Positions 11,058 to 22,171 are shown, counted from the first letter of the stretch. The stretch is 64,000 bases of DNA from Mesotaenium endlicherianum (GCA_009602735.1 WELA01007798.1:62001-126000); one strand, 5' to 3'. Numbers and translations are program-made. The notes: generated from the letters alone by a model not told the origin.

Positions 11058-11504
11058 GCTCGCCCCTAGGAGGGAGGGCCGCTTAGCAACAAAATTTCTA
11101 AGTGTTTGTCAAATCGTTCCTTCCGAAACATTCGTGAGTAGGCCCGATCAGACTCATCCGACATGTCAAGCCAATTTGATGCATGCATGCATCAAAATAT
11201 CTACAATATACTAATTTAGACGCGCGTTGCTAATCCAAAACTTCTACCTAAATCGACCTGGTCGGCACTCTGCATTCGCCAAAATTACGTGAATCTTCAA
11301 ATTCACTCTAACGGACCAGATCGCTCGACACTGTTGGTCAATCTAACGGTCGCGCTCCCCGAGAATGAAGGATAGTCGTCGACCAATCTTTGACCTAATT
11401 ATAATTCAAAAATCCATAACTTTCTCAATAATTCACCAAATTTGACGAAGTTTATGTCGAAATGACCACAAAAATACACTTCACATTTCGATGACCTTAC
11501 ATCA
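11058..11504 (-). repeat. 3' LTR of minus-strand chromovirus F (truncated)
   Basis: Bases 11058-11240 match 13650-13836, and 11240-11504 match 15456-15718, so this is the uninterrupted counterpart of the split LTR to the right. On the minus strand it starts TGATGTAAGG directly after a purine tract (GAGGAAGGGGA, 11505-11515). It is about 240 bp shorter than the 5' LTR and ends flush against the copy 2 LTR. Confidence 0.75.
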
Positions 11505-11519
11505 TCCCCTTCCTCAAGA

Positions 11520-13389
11520 CGCGACGTCCTTGACGCGTTCTGCAGATAACGCCTCAACTTACTTTTACACTAAGTAAAGTTGGCCTCTGGCTCTCAAGTG
11601 CTTTCGTCCGCAAGGTAGCCTTTCCATTTGACTAGATACTCTTGGCCGAGTCGTTGACCTCGCCTGACTCGTCGATCGTCGACAATCGCCTCCACTTCTC
11701 CAATATAACATCAATCTCGACCAGTAGTGGCGGTGTAGGTAGTTGCCCTGGATGTCCTTCCTTCGGGTCAACATTTGACCGCAGGTAACTGACATGGAAC
11801 ACATCATGTATCTCCCAATGTAAAGGAACTTCCAACTACAGGCCACTGTATTCACCCGCTTGATCTCCAAAAATGGACCTGTTACCGAGCTCGCAGTTTC
11901 CTCATGCCCGTGAAAGGTAGATTCTTTGCAGACAAGTGTACTTTGTTGCCCACATGAAGCGTTACTACCCTCTTGTGCTTGTTAGCATGCTTGACTAGCA
12001 CTTCTTGTGCCTTCCGGAAACACGTCTTTGCCATGTCCCAAGTCTTGGCCATTTGCTCCATAAAAGCTTGTGTAGTAGGAACCTGAGTCTCCTTAGCCTT
12101 CTCCACTAAGATGTTCTCTGGATGATATACTTCTCTCCCATAAACCACAGTGAATGGTGACTGCTTGGTGGATCCCTTATTATTGTTGTTGTAGGCAAAC
12201 TCGAACCCCACAAACTTCTCTAAGATCTTGTGGTCGATTTTAATAAGTACCTTCTGGCCGTTCACATAACATCGCCAAATCCTCAGAGCTTGAATAATAA
12301 GCGACATCTCCCGCTTGTGTGCTGCATAGTTTTGCTCAGCTTCCTTGGCAAACCCTTCAATGAAGCATCGATAATAATCTGCTAAGCCGAGGAAGCTCCT
12401 GAGTTGATGAAAATATTAGCAATTACCGGCCCATCTCTAACAACTTGTCACAATTATAGCAGGGTACGGTCGGCTTGTAATTTATGCAACCTGCGCAGGA
12501 TCTGAACAAGTCCCAACTCCATGGTTACTGGACCTTGACCACTTGTGGTTGGCGCTTGAGATCCAAAGTGTCGATGTCCTCCTCAAGTTGTGGTTGTCCC
12601 ACTGCCTCTGACTATACTCCACAGCATTTGACCCTCGTCGCCAATGCTATCAATTCTCCAGGACTGGTAGGGCCCTTGAGCGCCACTTCCTTGGCCACAA
12701 TTGGCTTGAGTCCCCTCTTGAAATTGTCCATCATCCCCGACTCGTGCATGGATGGACATTGAAGCACCAGCTCATTGAAGCGCGATACATATTGAACGCT
12801 TCCTCGTTAACGTAAGCGTACCAATAGATCTGGAGCGGTAGCCTCAGGTGCAATAGGTTCAAACTGCCTCGTCAAGCCTTCTAGGATCTGAACAACAGTA
12901 GCAGGTTGCTCATACCAAGCTTCAGCACTCTTCTTCAGCAATGTAATCACACAGTCGAATTGCCTGTCGGGCGTGAGCGCAGAATACTCCATAACTTCTT
13001 CATTCCAAATATTCATTGATTAGGCAGCGATCCACGCTCTCTAGTATACACTTCAGGCTTAGGCGCATGCACTCCCGATATGCAGGTGGAATAACCGGTT
13101 GCACATGGATTCGTGGTGAAGCAGGTGCAGGTGCCGAAGTCGTCGAAGCGACATTTCCCACAACAATTTGCACCATTGTCTCCACCTCCGCGTGCATGTT
13201 TTGTTGAAACTAGGTGTAGACTTCTCCTTCCATTGCAGTTGCCATTTTCCTTAGCATCGCCTGCATTTCTTGTTGCTCTGTGGTCATTGTTGGCGCTGCC
13301 TGCAACTCTATGCGCTCAACAACCTCGACATGTTTGCCTCCTCCGGGTTCCGACCGCCACTCTATAAAATAATATGCAAACTAGCCCAA
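11520..13389 (-). pseudogene. Internal region of deleted chromovirus F (gag, RT-thumb/RNase H, integrase tail, chromodomain)
   Basis: Read on the minus strand, Gag-like sequence comes first (13200-12780: SAEAWYEQPATVVQILEGL and nearby). A degraded knuckle follows (CYNCDKLLEMG near 12440), then the RT thumb/connection (RSFLGLADYYRCFIEGFAK near 12390). RNase H (EMSLIIQALRIWRCYV, VLIKIDHKILEKF) runs directly into the integrase C-terminus (FAYNNNNKGSTKQSPFTVVY), and a chromodomain trace (EYLVKWKGYLADEST near 11620) closes it. RT core, protease and integrase core are missing, so this is an internal-deletion derivative with added frameshifts. It could move only with help from a complete relative. 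Confidence 0.75.
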
Positions 13390-13400
13390 CTTCAATACCA
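13390..13400 (-). promoter_or_regulatory. Primer binding site of element F (initiator-Met-like)
   Basis: On the minus strand the bases TGGTATTGAAG follow the CA end of the 5' LTR by two bases. They resemble the plant initiator-Met tRNA complement (TGGTAT...) that primes minus-strand cDNA synthesis. Confidence 0.5.
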
Positions 13401-13402
13401 CG

Positions 13403-15718
13403 TGAAAGGGGAGGAGTGACCTTGTGGAAGCGTAGTGATTCACGAGGAACTAAACTGTTGCAATCATACCCTAGAGTGCAGCGTCACATCACTAAGAAAG
13501 CTTAGGAAAATTACTCAGCATTTTGAGTAGCAAGAAAGTGCTTACAATTGGACTAGGATCAAAGACCTCATCATTAGGAAGCCGTAGAAGTTTACAGAAG
13601 TGGAACTAATAAGAAACGAAGAAGTTATGCTCATTCATATAGTCAATCGCTCGCCCCTAGGAGGGAGGGCCGCTCAGCAACGAAATTTCTTAGTGTGTGT
13701 CAAATTGGTCCTTTTGGAATGTTCGTCAGAAGGCTAGATCAGCCTCATTTGACGTGTCAGGCTGATTTGACGTCCACATGCATGCATCGAAATATCTAGA
13801 ATATATTTAGGCGCTCTAGGCAAATTTGAAACTTCTACACTTTGAGATTGGTTTAGGCCCAAACGCCCAAAAGCGCCCCAGAACTGGATCTCCACTTATC
13901 TCCGCTCAAGGCGTAGACGGATTTTTTCTCCACAAACCCAGGCAAAGGTGGAGAAATTGGCATCTCCGCCACAGGCGGAGATGGTATTTCTACCAATTTC
14001 TACGCTTTATGGCGAATATTGTGTCTCTCAACAAATTTTTGCCTCTGCCAAAACTGCCGAAAAGTGGCGAAGTATGGAAAGCCATTCCAAAAATGGTCAC
14101 TTTTCAAAAGTGGTCATGGAAATTGACCACTTCATTGTGATTGGCTGGTTCAATTATCTTTGTGTGCCAATAACATTTTCGTGTACCAATAAGTCAAAAT
14201 AGATTTGAGGTTGACTTCCACAAATGAGCTTAAATACAAGTTGCAATTTTGAAATTAATTCCAAGTCTAGTAAACCGCAGTGGGCCTCGTAACTCGTCGG
14301 TCCCCGTTGCTCATTGATTGACCAGGATAACGTTAGAGTCGCACAATACGGTTTGCTTGGGCTTGCAACCAGTTGTCGGCGACTCCGATTGGTTGCGGTC
14401 CGAGGAGTATCATTATTGCTGGAACACCCGCGGCCCGTTTGTCAGAAATCAACTTACCTTAACAGAAACTCGCACAGATTCGGACAAATTCGCACAAATT
14501 CGCGTCTTTGAATAGCGTCATAATCGACCATGTGGGCCGGGTGGCTCTACCCTTGCCAATCGAGTCGCTCGCTGCTGGCGTGCACAACGTACCTATCGAT
14601 CTCGCATAAGGGGGCGGCGATATTGTATCGCCGCCGTCGAGCAAGCCAAGGATTACCTTGGCCGAAGTCGGGTGGCGGGGTGGCCCTCGCAGGGCCGTCT
14701 CCCGTGCCTCGACCAATCAAACTCGATTCTTTAACCCAGAAAGACTGGCTGAGGAAAGCCCCTCGTGTCAACCACCACCGACATGCGCTCCACACACTCG
14801 TATCTACGCCTCAACAAAACAACCTCAAGTAACGTGTTGGTCCCCCATCGCTTAGGCCCTTCTGGAATAAAGTTTGACGGGGGCTTTCACCTCGGAGGGT
14901 GCTGAACACGGTCATGGCCTTGCCGAGAGCACCCTTGGCGATCATTCCCCACAGTGCCCAACTAGTCCTCCCTATCCCCCGCTCAAGAGCTAATTTGTGC
15001 ACCCCCCACGGGCTAATGGTCACGTGTCTGTTCGGTTGTGGCATGTCGGTTTCAGAATTTGGCCAGTCGGTGTCAGGATCTGGCCGCGGCAAAAACAACC
15101 AACCAAAAAGTCAAAACGGATCCGAATTTTGAACATGGATTCGGCTTGTCAGATCGTAATTGGATGCGAGGGCGACATTCATTTTGAAAAGTCAATAGCG
15201 TCTGCGTTTGGAAAATGGTCGGTGTGGCAAGACTTTGTCGTCTTCCCATCATGTTTTCTGCATCTGATTGGTTGAATTTCAAGTTTGTACTAGCGTTTGC
15301 ATGCTAATCTCCGCGGAGGTTTGCTAATCTCCGCTTTGACCTAAATGGAGAGAGGCGGAGTGAGGCCGAGGACTTCAAATCTCCGCCCACTCACTAGAAA
15401 TCTCCATACTCAAGTCGCATATTGGGCTATTTTGGCCAACCCATTCTCAGAGTGTAGTTAAATCGACCTCGTAGGCTCTCCACATCACCCGAAATTACGT
15501 GTGAAGGTTCAAATTCACTCTAATGAACCAGATCGCTCGACGCTGTCGGTCAATTTGACTGTCGCGCTCACTGCAAATTAAGGACAATCGCTGACCAACC
15601 TTTAAACTAATTCCGTTTTTCAGAAATCCATAACTTTCTCAATACCTAACCAAATTCGACAACTTTTATATCAAAATGACCACAAAAAGGCACCCTACAA
15701 TTCTATGACCTTATGTCA
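13403..15718 (-). repeat. 5' LTR of element F, split by an insertion
   Basis: The LTR parts are 13403-13837 and 15455-15718; removing the insertion gives about 700 bp. On the minus strand it starts TGACATAAGG and ends at the CA before the PBS. Both parts align with the continuous copy at 11058-11504. Confidence 0.65.
13838..15454. mobile_element. 1.6-kb insertion with terminal inverted repeats and TA duplication
   Basis: The left end CACTTTGAGATTGG and the reverse complement of the right end, CACTCTGAGAATGG, are inverted repeats of roughly 24 bp with mismatches. TA flanks both ends (13836-13837 and 15455-15456), and the uninterrupted LTR copy joins smoothly across the site. Both ends also carry many CTCCGC/GCGGAG words. 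Internal frames (14300-15275) match nothing I know, so this looks like a non-autonomous DNA transposon. The family is uncertain; CACTA, Harbinger or Tc1-like are possible. Confidence 0.6.
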
Positions 15719-15867
15719 TGACACTTGCTCTATTGTAAAATAGACATGACTGTTGTTTCTTATACCCACATATAAACATTTGCATGTGTCACATTTAGGC
15801 TTTTGCACATTCATGTAGCCGCTATTTCAGCGAAGCTGTATGTACAAAATCTGACCATGTTGTTATT
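15719..15867. other. Short spacer without a gene
   Basis: This AT-rich spacer lies between the element F LTR and the hAT remnant. No frame or motif is recognised. Confidence 0.4.
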
Positions 15868-15873
15868 TGTAAC

Positions 15874-15909
15874 TTGTGAACCAAATTGTGAACCAAATTG
15901 TGAACCAAA
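15874..15909. repeat. Three tandem 12-bp units
   Basis: TTGTGAACCAAA occurs three times head to tail without a mismatch. It may be a subterminal repeat of the neighbouring hAT remnant, which would place a transposase-binding site here. Confidence 0.7.
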
Positions 15910-16259
15910 GACAGCCGCCCCACAGCAGCCATAAAAGCCTTTTAAAAAAAGTGCCAGAAAGAACAGCAGGGCGAGTAGCATGAACAGCAGCCACAAAAGC
16001 TGCTACAAAGACAATTAAGACCTGACAGCACTTCAAAAAGCAGGCACAGCAGCCCAAAATACACCTCCGGGGCACCAGCCATAAAAGACGAGAGAGTAGC
16101 TAAAACAACAGCCACCAAAGGACAAAAGAAAGCAACTAAAGACCCGACAGCACTTGAACAAGGAGGTAAAGTAGCCCACATGAAAGCCCCCCAACAGCAG
16201 TTTATAGAAGCATAAAAATAATATAACAGCAGCCAGCGTAGAAGCTTCAACAGCAAGAA

Positions 16260-16730
16260 CTACAACTCAAATACACGCACAAAAGAGCTCAAGGTCACGA
16301 GCTTGAATATCACCTCAAAAAGGCGACCAAGCATGATGATGCTTGTCAAAAAGCGAGTCTCACTCCACATCTTGAGCTCCAGAGATGACTCCACCCGAAA
16401 GACGGCGAGATGCTTCTGGTGGTTGCGGATGTATACAACCACTTGCTTCCCACTGTCCACCAGGTCTTTGATCCAAGCTTCCTTGGCTATGTCCTCCAAA
16501 AGAAGATCCACACCATGAGCAGTGCAGGCAGTCCATGTAATGTGTGGATACTCCACTTCAATCAGTTTGCCTACAATAAATTGTAAAACATCTAAAATCC
16601 ACAAAGCTATGGCCTGATCTGCAAATTTTCTATGGCTGATATTAAAAGCATCCTCCGAAGTAGTCTGACTCCCACCTTCATTCAATGGACCTGAAGCAAT
16701 GCAATGCTCATCAGCTACGACATCAGCCAT
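16260..16730 (-). pseudogene. hAT-type transposase core (DUF659-like) exon
   Basis: The minus-strand peptide contains TWTACTAHGVDLLLEDIAKE followed by WIKDLVDSGKQVVVYIRNHQ, then LKMWSETRFLTSIIMLGRLF. This is the pattern of plant hAT transposases of the BED/DUF659 group (C-x-AH-x-LxLLLEDI, then K-x-V-x-x-I-x-NH and a W-x-x-TRF block). A BED finger lies upstream on the same strand. The C-terminal dimerisation domain and final catalytic Glu region are not found downstream, so the gene is truncated. Confidence 0.75.
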
Positions 16731-16814
16731 TTAAGACGCAACCCCCTAATGAGGCGCAACTCATCAGCATTCTTGTGCTTCAAAATCTTCTTCAAATCAT
16801 CTTCGTGCACGACA

Positions 16815-17055
16815 ACCGCCTAATGCTCAGCGACATCCAGATCCACCTTAGGGCATATAGCTATGCCCCGCCCCCTGATTTGAGCCAAGTGGAGGCGGAT
16901 TCTAGTACACGCTCTCGACGTCTCCATGTCACAAAACTTGCACCTCACCCTGCCATGCTTGGAACCCTGAGAGTCAGGTATAAAAGTAACATACTGCCAC
17001 TCGGAGCGTTCCCCATTAGACGGGGATCCAGATGCGGATTGTTTCCCTGACAGAA
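16815..17055 (-). pseudogene. BED zinc-finger exon of the hAT transposase
   Basis: The minus-strand sequence reads EWQYVTFIPDSQ, then GRVRCKFCDMETSRACTRIR with HL and a downstream C: a BED-type finger (aromatic, C-x2-C, H-x-C) that binds transposon ends. A pyrimidine-rich tract ending TTTTCTGTCAG at about 17050 forms a convincing 3' splice site, so the exon probably starts there. The link to the DUF659 exon at 16730 needs an intron or frameshift. Confidence 0.65.
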
Positions 17056-17831
17056 AAGCAAACAGCACAAGCACAAAAAAAGTGCAATCAGCATAAGCAG
17101 CAAGCAGCCAACAGAATACTTGCAAAGCAGCATAAATAGGAACCAGGTTAGCAGCAAATAGCAAAAGACAGAAAATTGCAAGCAGCAAATAGAATGGACT
17201 ACAAAAGAAATGCAACAGCAGCAGCCAGCAATCAATACTTACTTGCAAAAGACCACAAAGAGGAAGCTGGCTAGCAGGTCACAGTAATGACAAAAAATTG
17301 GCTGCTAGCTGCAAAGCAGATAAAATAACATAACAGAGCACAAACACAAAAGAGAAGCAATCAGTAGCAGCAGCTAGCAACCACCAAAATACTAGCAAAC
17401 TGGCATAGACAGGAAGCAGGTTAGCAGCAAACAGCAAGGACAGAAGACAGCAACCAGAAAACATGAAGGAGCACAAATTAAATGCAACAGTAGGAGCCAG
17501 CAATCAATAAGAATACTTTCAAAGGAGCATACATTCAACAGGAAATTACATGCAGCAGATGAGACGTATTGTGGCAAGCCCCAAACACAAATGACCACAC
17601 AAGAAAAGGCTGGAAACAGACAACTAGAGCAAGATAACACAAAACTTACACTACAAAATAATCAAGTGCATGCCCAGCAGCAAAAGCACAGATGAAACGC
17701 ACACAGCAGCCAGTATGAACCACAAACACTACCATCAGAAATGCCAGCAGGCAGCCCCATGAGAACATCGCACTGAGCATGGAGCAAAGCCCCACAACAT
17801 GCAAGCATACAGTTGGGGCAAAGAGCAATAG
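17056..17831. repeat. Low-complexity intron-like region with a ~270-bp tandem duplication
   Basis: Blocks at about 17040-17290 and 17300-17570 share ordered words: AGCCAGCAATCAAT, AGGAANCAGGTTAGCAGCAAA and GCAAACAGCAAGGACAGA-type runs. The plus strand is CAG/CAA-rich, so minus-strand frames look Leu/Cys-rich and membrane-like by composition. I read it as a duplicated intron segment of the hAT gene rather than a membrane protein. Confidence 0.5.
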
Positions 17832-18521
17832 TGTCATGATTTATCGAGTCGGGGTTGACGTACAAAACCGAGCTTAACTTGTGCGAACCGTCAACTTAGG
17901 AAGACCGAATTTGCATTGACCTTACGCATCTATATGTTGACCTTTTCTACATTTCCAAGTCACCAAAGTGTAGCGCGTCGAAGCATCTTCCGAATGGCAC
18001 CGATTTTGCGTCATTTGGTCAAGGGACAAGCAAGCTGTTTGCGATCTCGTCCGCGTCACCTACTGGCCCCTAGCGGAACTTTCGCAAATGCCAACTTATG
18101 ACACAATGTCCCCAAAGGTGACATTGTGGGCTCTCTGTGACCCCACAAACCCCTATCTTTGTACGCACAAATCCGCAAGCCCCTTGGACTACATAAGTCT
18201 TGCATTTCCATGGTATAAGTGCATCATTGAGGTTATAACTTGGTGACTGCATCACCTACCCCTAGAGGAAGCTTCCTCAAGTTCCAGATTCACTTTTGAG
18301 ACGCTATCTAGGTGGAATCACCCAAGGTAAGCTCCACCAATGAGAGACACATATTATATTCTACGTGCCCTGCTTTGATTGGTTTGAGTTATGCTCAGCC
18401 TATAGGAGTGCTAGTACATGCCTTGTACACATTAGTGGACATAGGAGAGCCTCGTAGTGTGACTAGATGCATTGGATCCGCCGCATACCACGCCGGGTTT
18501 CCAGGAGTATAACTACCAGAG
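17832..18521 (+). repeat. 5' LTR of methyltransferase-Gypsy copy A (truncated)
   Basis: It starts TGTCATGATTTATCGAGTCG and aligns with 28573, 39335 and, inverted, 42533. Its last ~400 bp are missing. After 18521, a 47-bp filler leads straight into gag, so the primer binding site and the start of gag are lost. Confidence 0.8.
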
Positions 18522-18568
18522 CATCCCCACATGACTGCCCCCGACAGCAGCTAGTGAAGCACTAAAAA

Positions 18569-19527
18569 AGGCCAGGCAGGCCAGGCACCTTTGATCTGGA
18601 AGATACCATCTCGGAGTTTCAGGCTGACTTCACGGCAGCAAAGCTCCAGACGCCCACGGTGACAAAGCGCGACGTCTTCGACACGCTTATGCGCTTCTTC
18701 TCTCACGAGGCGACACCTTCCGCGAGAAGGAAGCCGAGCTCCAGACACGTACCAAGCTTGTAGGTGACCCACAAGTTACATCCTTGCCGGCTGACCCAGT
18801 GCAAGCCTTCTGGAATGACCTGAAGACAAATGTCCAGGCTGCAACTGAAGAAAAGGTGAACGAGCTGCACCACTTCTTCCGACGTAAGAACGAGACGATC
18901 CGCATGATGTACCGCCGCTTGGTGCACCTACACTGCGACGTTGGCACCGTCACCGACCGGGAGGCCGCGGAGATCTTCTTGCGAGCCGTCGAGCCACGTC
19001 TGAGGAAGAGGGCTGTTGTCCCCCTCATCGACCGCCACGGTTCAGAGTACTCACTGGAGCAGGCCTACCTCTCTGTTGAGAAGCAGAGCCTGGCCCCCGC
19101 ACGGAGCATTATCAGCGATCGTGTGGGCCTCGCATCTACGGGCGTGCGCCAGGAGGCCTTGGTGCTGCCATCTTCCATGTCGCGCACGACGCCTTCCCGC
19201 CAGCCCCTGCAGCAGCAGCAGCCTCAGCGCTCTCGGTTGTCCCAGCAGACGCAACAGCGCGGAGCTACTTGTGGCCGCATTTCCATGGCCGCCACGACGA
19301 GTGACCCCTGCTGGTCTTGCGGAAAGACGGGCCACTCACGCCAGAACTGCACGCTCGCAGAGAATGGCAAGCCCGGCAACTGCACCTACTTTGGCAAGGC
19401 CGGCCACCTGCCAATTGTGTGTCTACAAAAGACGCGCGACGTCGAGAATGGGCGCGCTCGTGACGGTCCTTTGCCTATAGCGAGACAGCGGGGCACAACC
19501 CTCGCACGGGTGGACGCCTTGCGATGA
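18569..19527 (+). pseudogene. Gag of methyltransferase-Gypsy copy A
   Basis: This encodes the capsid-like helical region (DDTISEFQADF equivalent near 18600, then DPVQAFWNDLK, FFRRKNETIRMMYRRLVHL, EIFLRAVEPRLRKRAVV), a Gln-rich linker and two zinc knuckles. The first (CWSCGKTGHSRQNC) is complete. The second reads CTYFGKAGHLPIVC, with Phe replacing its second Cys. The 5' end is missing, and a 4-bp deletion near 18710 relative to copy B (GAGG-CGACACC against GAGGCCCGCGACACC) shifts frame. Gag would form the particle and bind RNA. Confidence 0.85.
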
Positions 19528-19529
19528 CG

Positions 19530-20895
19530 GCAGCTACGGCCACGACGGACGCCGCGCTGACCCCCGGAGCCGATTAATGTAGCTTCAATGACGTCGGTGA
19601 CGCCCTCGTAGAGCCCAACGAGGAGATCGCAAGACTCCGTGGCCTCTTTGACGCCGATAGCTACGACGCGTGCGGACCGCTCTTTGTACACGCTCCACCG
19701 TCCCTCGCGACAGCTCTGACAGCTGGCACCCGCACAGGCCCTGCGCTCACCACGTTGGCACCGACCACCAGCTACCTCATACGCTGCGACAGGCTGCCAG
19801 ACGGCAGGCTACAGGCTTGCGCGGTCGCACCATCCTTCGGCGTAGGCATTCCCGCAGACGGGACCGCACGCACGCCAGCCCGGGCTCCGACAGAGCCCCT
19901 GGCCTGCTCTACCCTGCTGTCGCCAGCAGGCTTCTCCTTGGCCCGCGCAGCGACATCTAGCACGCGGGCACAAGCTCACCAGACGGTGCGCCCTGTTACC
20001 GCTGGCACAGCGGTCGCGTCCCTTGTCGTACGCGGCACAACCATGCGCAGACCTGTGCACAGGTCGGACCAGGCGTCCCCTGCTGGTTGCTGCAGACAGC
20101 ACGTCCCACTTGTTGTCGGCCCGACAGGTGGGGCCGCTCCTGCCGACAGCAGCGTGCCCGCGCACGCACTCACACGAACGCGCACGCCACCCATTGCGCT
20201 GCCTGGCCCACTGCGCAGCTGGCAACGCCACGACAGCTTTGCAGTAGCGGCCACAGCTGCGCACGACAGCTCCACACAGTTGCTGCCACGTGGCGCGCAC
20301 AAGCATGCCCGGCACGGTCAACGCAGCGACAGCGGCTGCGTCCGCCATCTCCAGACAAGGGGGAATACCCCGACGTCGCTGTACGGCCGAACTCCCGGGC
20401 AGGGCGCCAACGGCGCGCCGGCAGCTGCGTGCAACCAGGGTTTTACTCCTGGCGCACGCGTGCCGCCACTTGGCACGCGCACACAACTCGGCCCAGCCAG
20501 CACAGGTCTGGCGGCTGCGACCGCCATTCTCAAGAGGGGGCTACGTCGACGTCGCTGTGCAGCCAAATCAGCCTGCGGGGTCCTGACGGCGCCGGCACGA
20601 CTACGTACAGCCACGGCTTAAACCTTGGCTGCACACAAAACCCCGGCGATTGTGCATTTTGCGCTGCCGGGGCTCCCGCAAGCGAACGCACCAGGGGGAG
20701 GGCGCCGCGAGCCTTGCACAGGGCGGCCGAGAGTGGCGCCGACGCCGGTCTGACGACGCGACCCCTTGGCTCTAGGAGCCCCTTGGAGGCGCCACGTGGC
20801 AGCCTCCCGGCAGCCGCGGGCTCGCCAGCAGCTGCTGTCGCTGCGCTTCCGGCGGCTACGCTTGCGCCTGCATTCGCGAGTATGACAGCGTGAGT
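19530..20895 (+). repeat. Low-complexity Ala/Pro/Arg region with ~180-bp repeat units (copy A)
   Basis: Between gag and the protease lies GC-rich sequence encoding Ala/Pro/Thr/Arg-rich peptides. A palindromic core, GCCACNTGGC, sits at 20284 and 20464 (exactly 180 bp apart), with another at 20791. In the frame of 19755-20621 the second core encodes VPPLGTR, preceded by GFTPGAR. Copy B has the same units in greater number. I see no known domain. Confidence 0.65.
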
Positions 20896-20919
20896 CGCCA
20901 CGCCAGCCGCAACTAGCCT

Positions 20920-21140
20920 TGGGATTGAGGCAGGCCCTGCGACAGGCTGCGCGCCAGGCCTGGAGGAGGCTCTGCGGCAGGCCACGCGACAAGCTCTGCG
21001 GCAGGCCGCGCGACAGGCTCGGCGGCATGCCCTGCGGCAGGCTGCCCACCAGGCCTTGGAGGAGGCTCTGCTGCGAGCAGCACAACAGGCCCTGCGACAG
21101 GCCTTGCGACAGGCCTTGCGACAGGCCTCTCGGCTGCGCC
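20920..21140 (+). repeat. 12-bp minisatellite (copy A only)
   Basis: Degenerate tandem copies of CTGCGACAGGCC / TTGCGACAGGCC fill this stretch, clearest at 21088-21135, where LRQA repeats are encoded. Copy B has no matching array at the equivalent place. The reverse strand shows a long Ala/Cys/Arg-rich frame, a by-product of the repeat. Confidence 0.8.
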
Positions 21141-21290
21141 AGCAGCTGCCATTCTGGCCTGCTGCGCACGTACGCAGCCTCTCGGCGGCCGCCCTGCTGT
21201 CGGTCGCGCTGGCCATTGGGTTACGCTCGTGGCACCAGCCGGCCGGCCGGCGGCGACACAGAAGCGCAACGGGCTAGACCAGGGACAACA

Positions 21291-22100
21291 AACGGAGGAG
21301 GCGCCGCGCTTGCCCCGTTTGTTTCGCGTGCTAGAGACGCAAGCAGCCCCAGCGGAGCCAGCATCACGCGTGCTTGCCTTGCCAATGACGACGGTGCAGC
21401 TCAGCGCCAAAGTCATCTCGCTGGCACTGCATCGCATGCCGGCGGTCTCCTTCGCAGAGCTCAGCGTTTCTATGGAGGCAACAAGGCAGGCCCCTCAGGT
21501 GCTGCTTCGGACACGCGCGAACACTGTGCGTGCTGCCATTAGCAAGCCTACAGCCGATGCCTCAACCGCGGTGCGATTCGCACCAGCGCGCCCTGCGCAT
21601 GAGCGCAAGATGATCAGCACGCCTAACGCCGCGTTTTTGGATAATTTGCAGGGGATGGTGCTTGTCAACACCCAGGCGCCGCAGCGCATCATGTTCGACA
21701 CGGGCGCGTAGCCGGTCCTTATCAGCCTGCACTACTTCCGTTGTCTGGGGCTCTCTTCGGCCGACCTGGAGGACTCGCCGACGCGCATTAACATCGCAAC
21801 CGGCACCTCCGAGTCCGTCACAGGCCGCACAAGGTTGGCATTGCGGTTCACTCTCCGCCTGGGCACTGCAGATGAGACGACCATCCATCGGCACGCGCTC
21901 GTCACTCCTTCGGAGTCCTTTGACGTTCTACTAGGGCAACACTGCGGCTCTTTCCCTTCGGCGCCGCAGTCAACAATTGGGCGGAGCGAGTCTTCTATCG
22001 ACCTGACTACCAGTCGGGAGGGACGCGCACGGCATCCTTGCCCCTTGACATCGTCGATCGCCGCCCAGCGGAGTCTGCTCTCTACGGCTTCATAGGGCTG
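21291..22100 (+). pseudogene. Pre-protease segment and aspartic protease (copy A)
   Basis: A conserved segment shared with copy B (MTTVQLSAKVISLALHRM, then SFAELSVSMEATRQA) leads to a retropepsin-like domain. IMFDTGA supplies the catalytic Asp-Thr-Gly at about 21700-21708, and FDVLLGQH near 21920 is the C-terminal ILG-like motif. A TAG stop falls at 21709-21711, right behind the active site and before PVLIS, probably from CAG. The enzyme would cut Gag-Pol; this copy cannot make it without readthrough. Copy B has lost the whole domain. Confidence 0.75.
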
Positions 22101-22171
22101 GGCGACGACTGGCCAGTGGTCCAGACCAATAAGGGAGGGCCCGAGGACGAAGAGATCTCTGTGGGAGAGGA

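Noticed and set aside
12484-12762. Plus-strand 92-codon frame in element F
   Set aside because: Antisense of the gag segment that reads KRGLKPIVAKEVALKGP on the minus strand.
15874-15909. CRISPR-like direct repeats
   Set aside because: Three adjacent 12-bp units without spacers; CRISPR is not expected in this genome.
15811-16256. Leu/Cys/Phe-rich minus-strand frames resembling membrane proteins
   Set aside because: Caused by CAG/CAA-rich low-complexity DNA, probably intron or subterminal sequence of the hAT element.
17279-17640. Further hydrophobic minus-strand frames
   Set aside because: Same low-complexity duplicated intron-like DNA; no signal peptide or family pattern that survives across both units.
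20530-21216. 228-codon Ala/Cys/Arg-rich minus-strand frame
   Set aside because: Product of the 12-bp minisatellite and GC bias; plus-strand homology with copy B explains the region.
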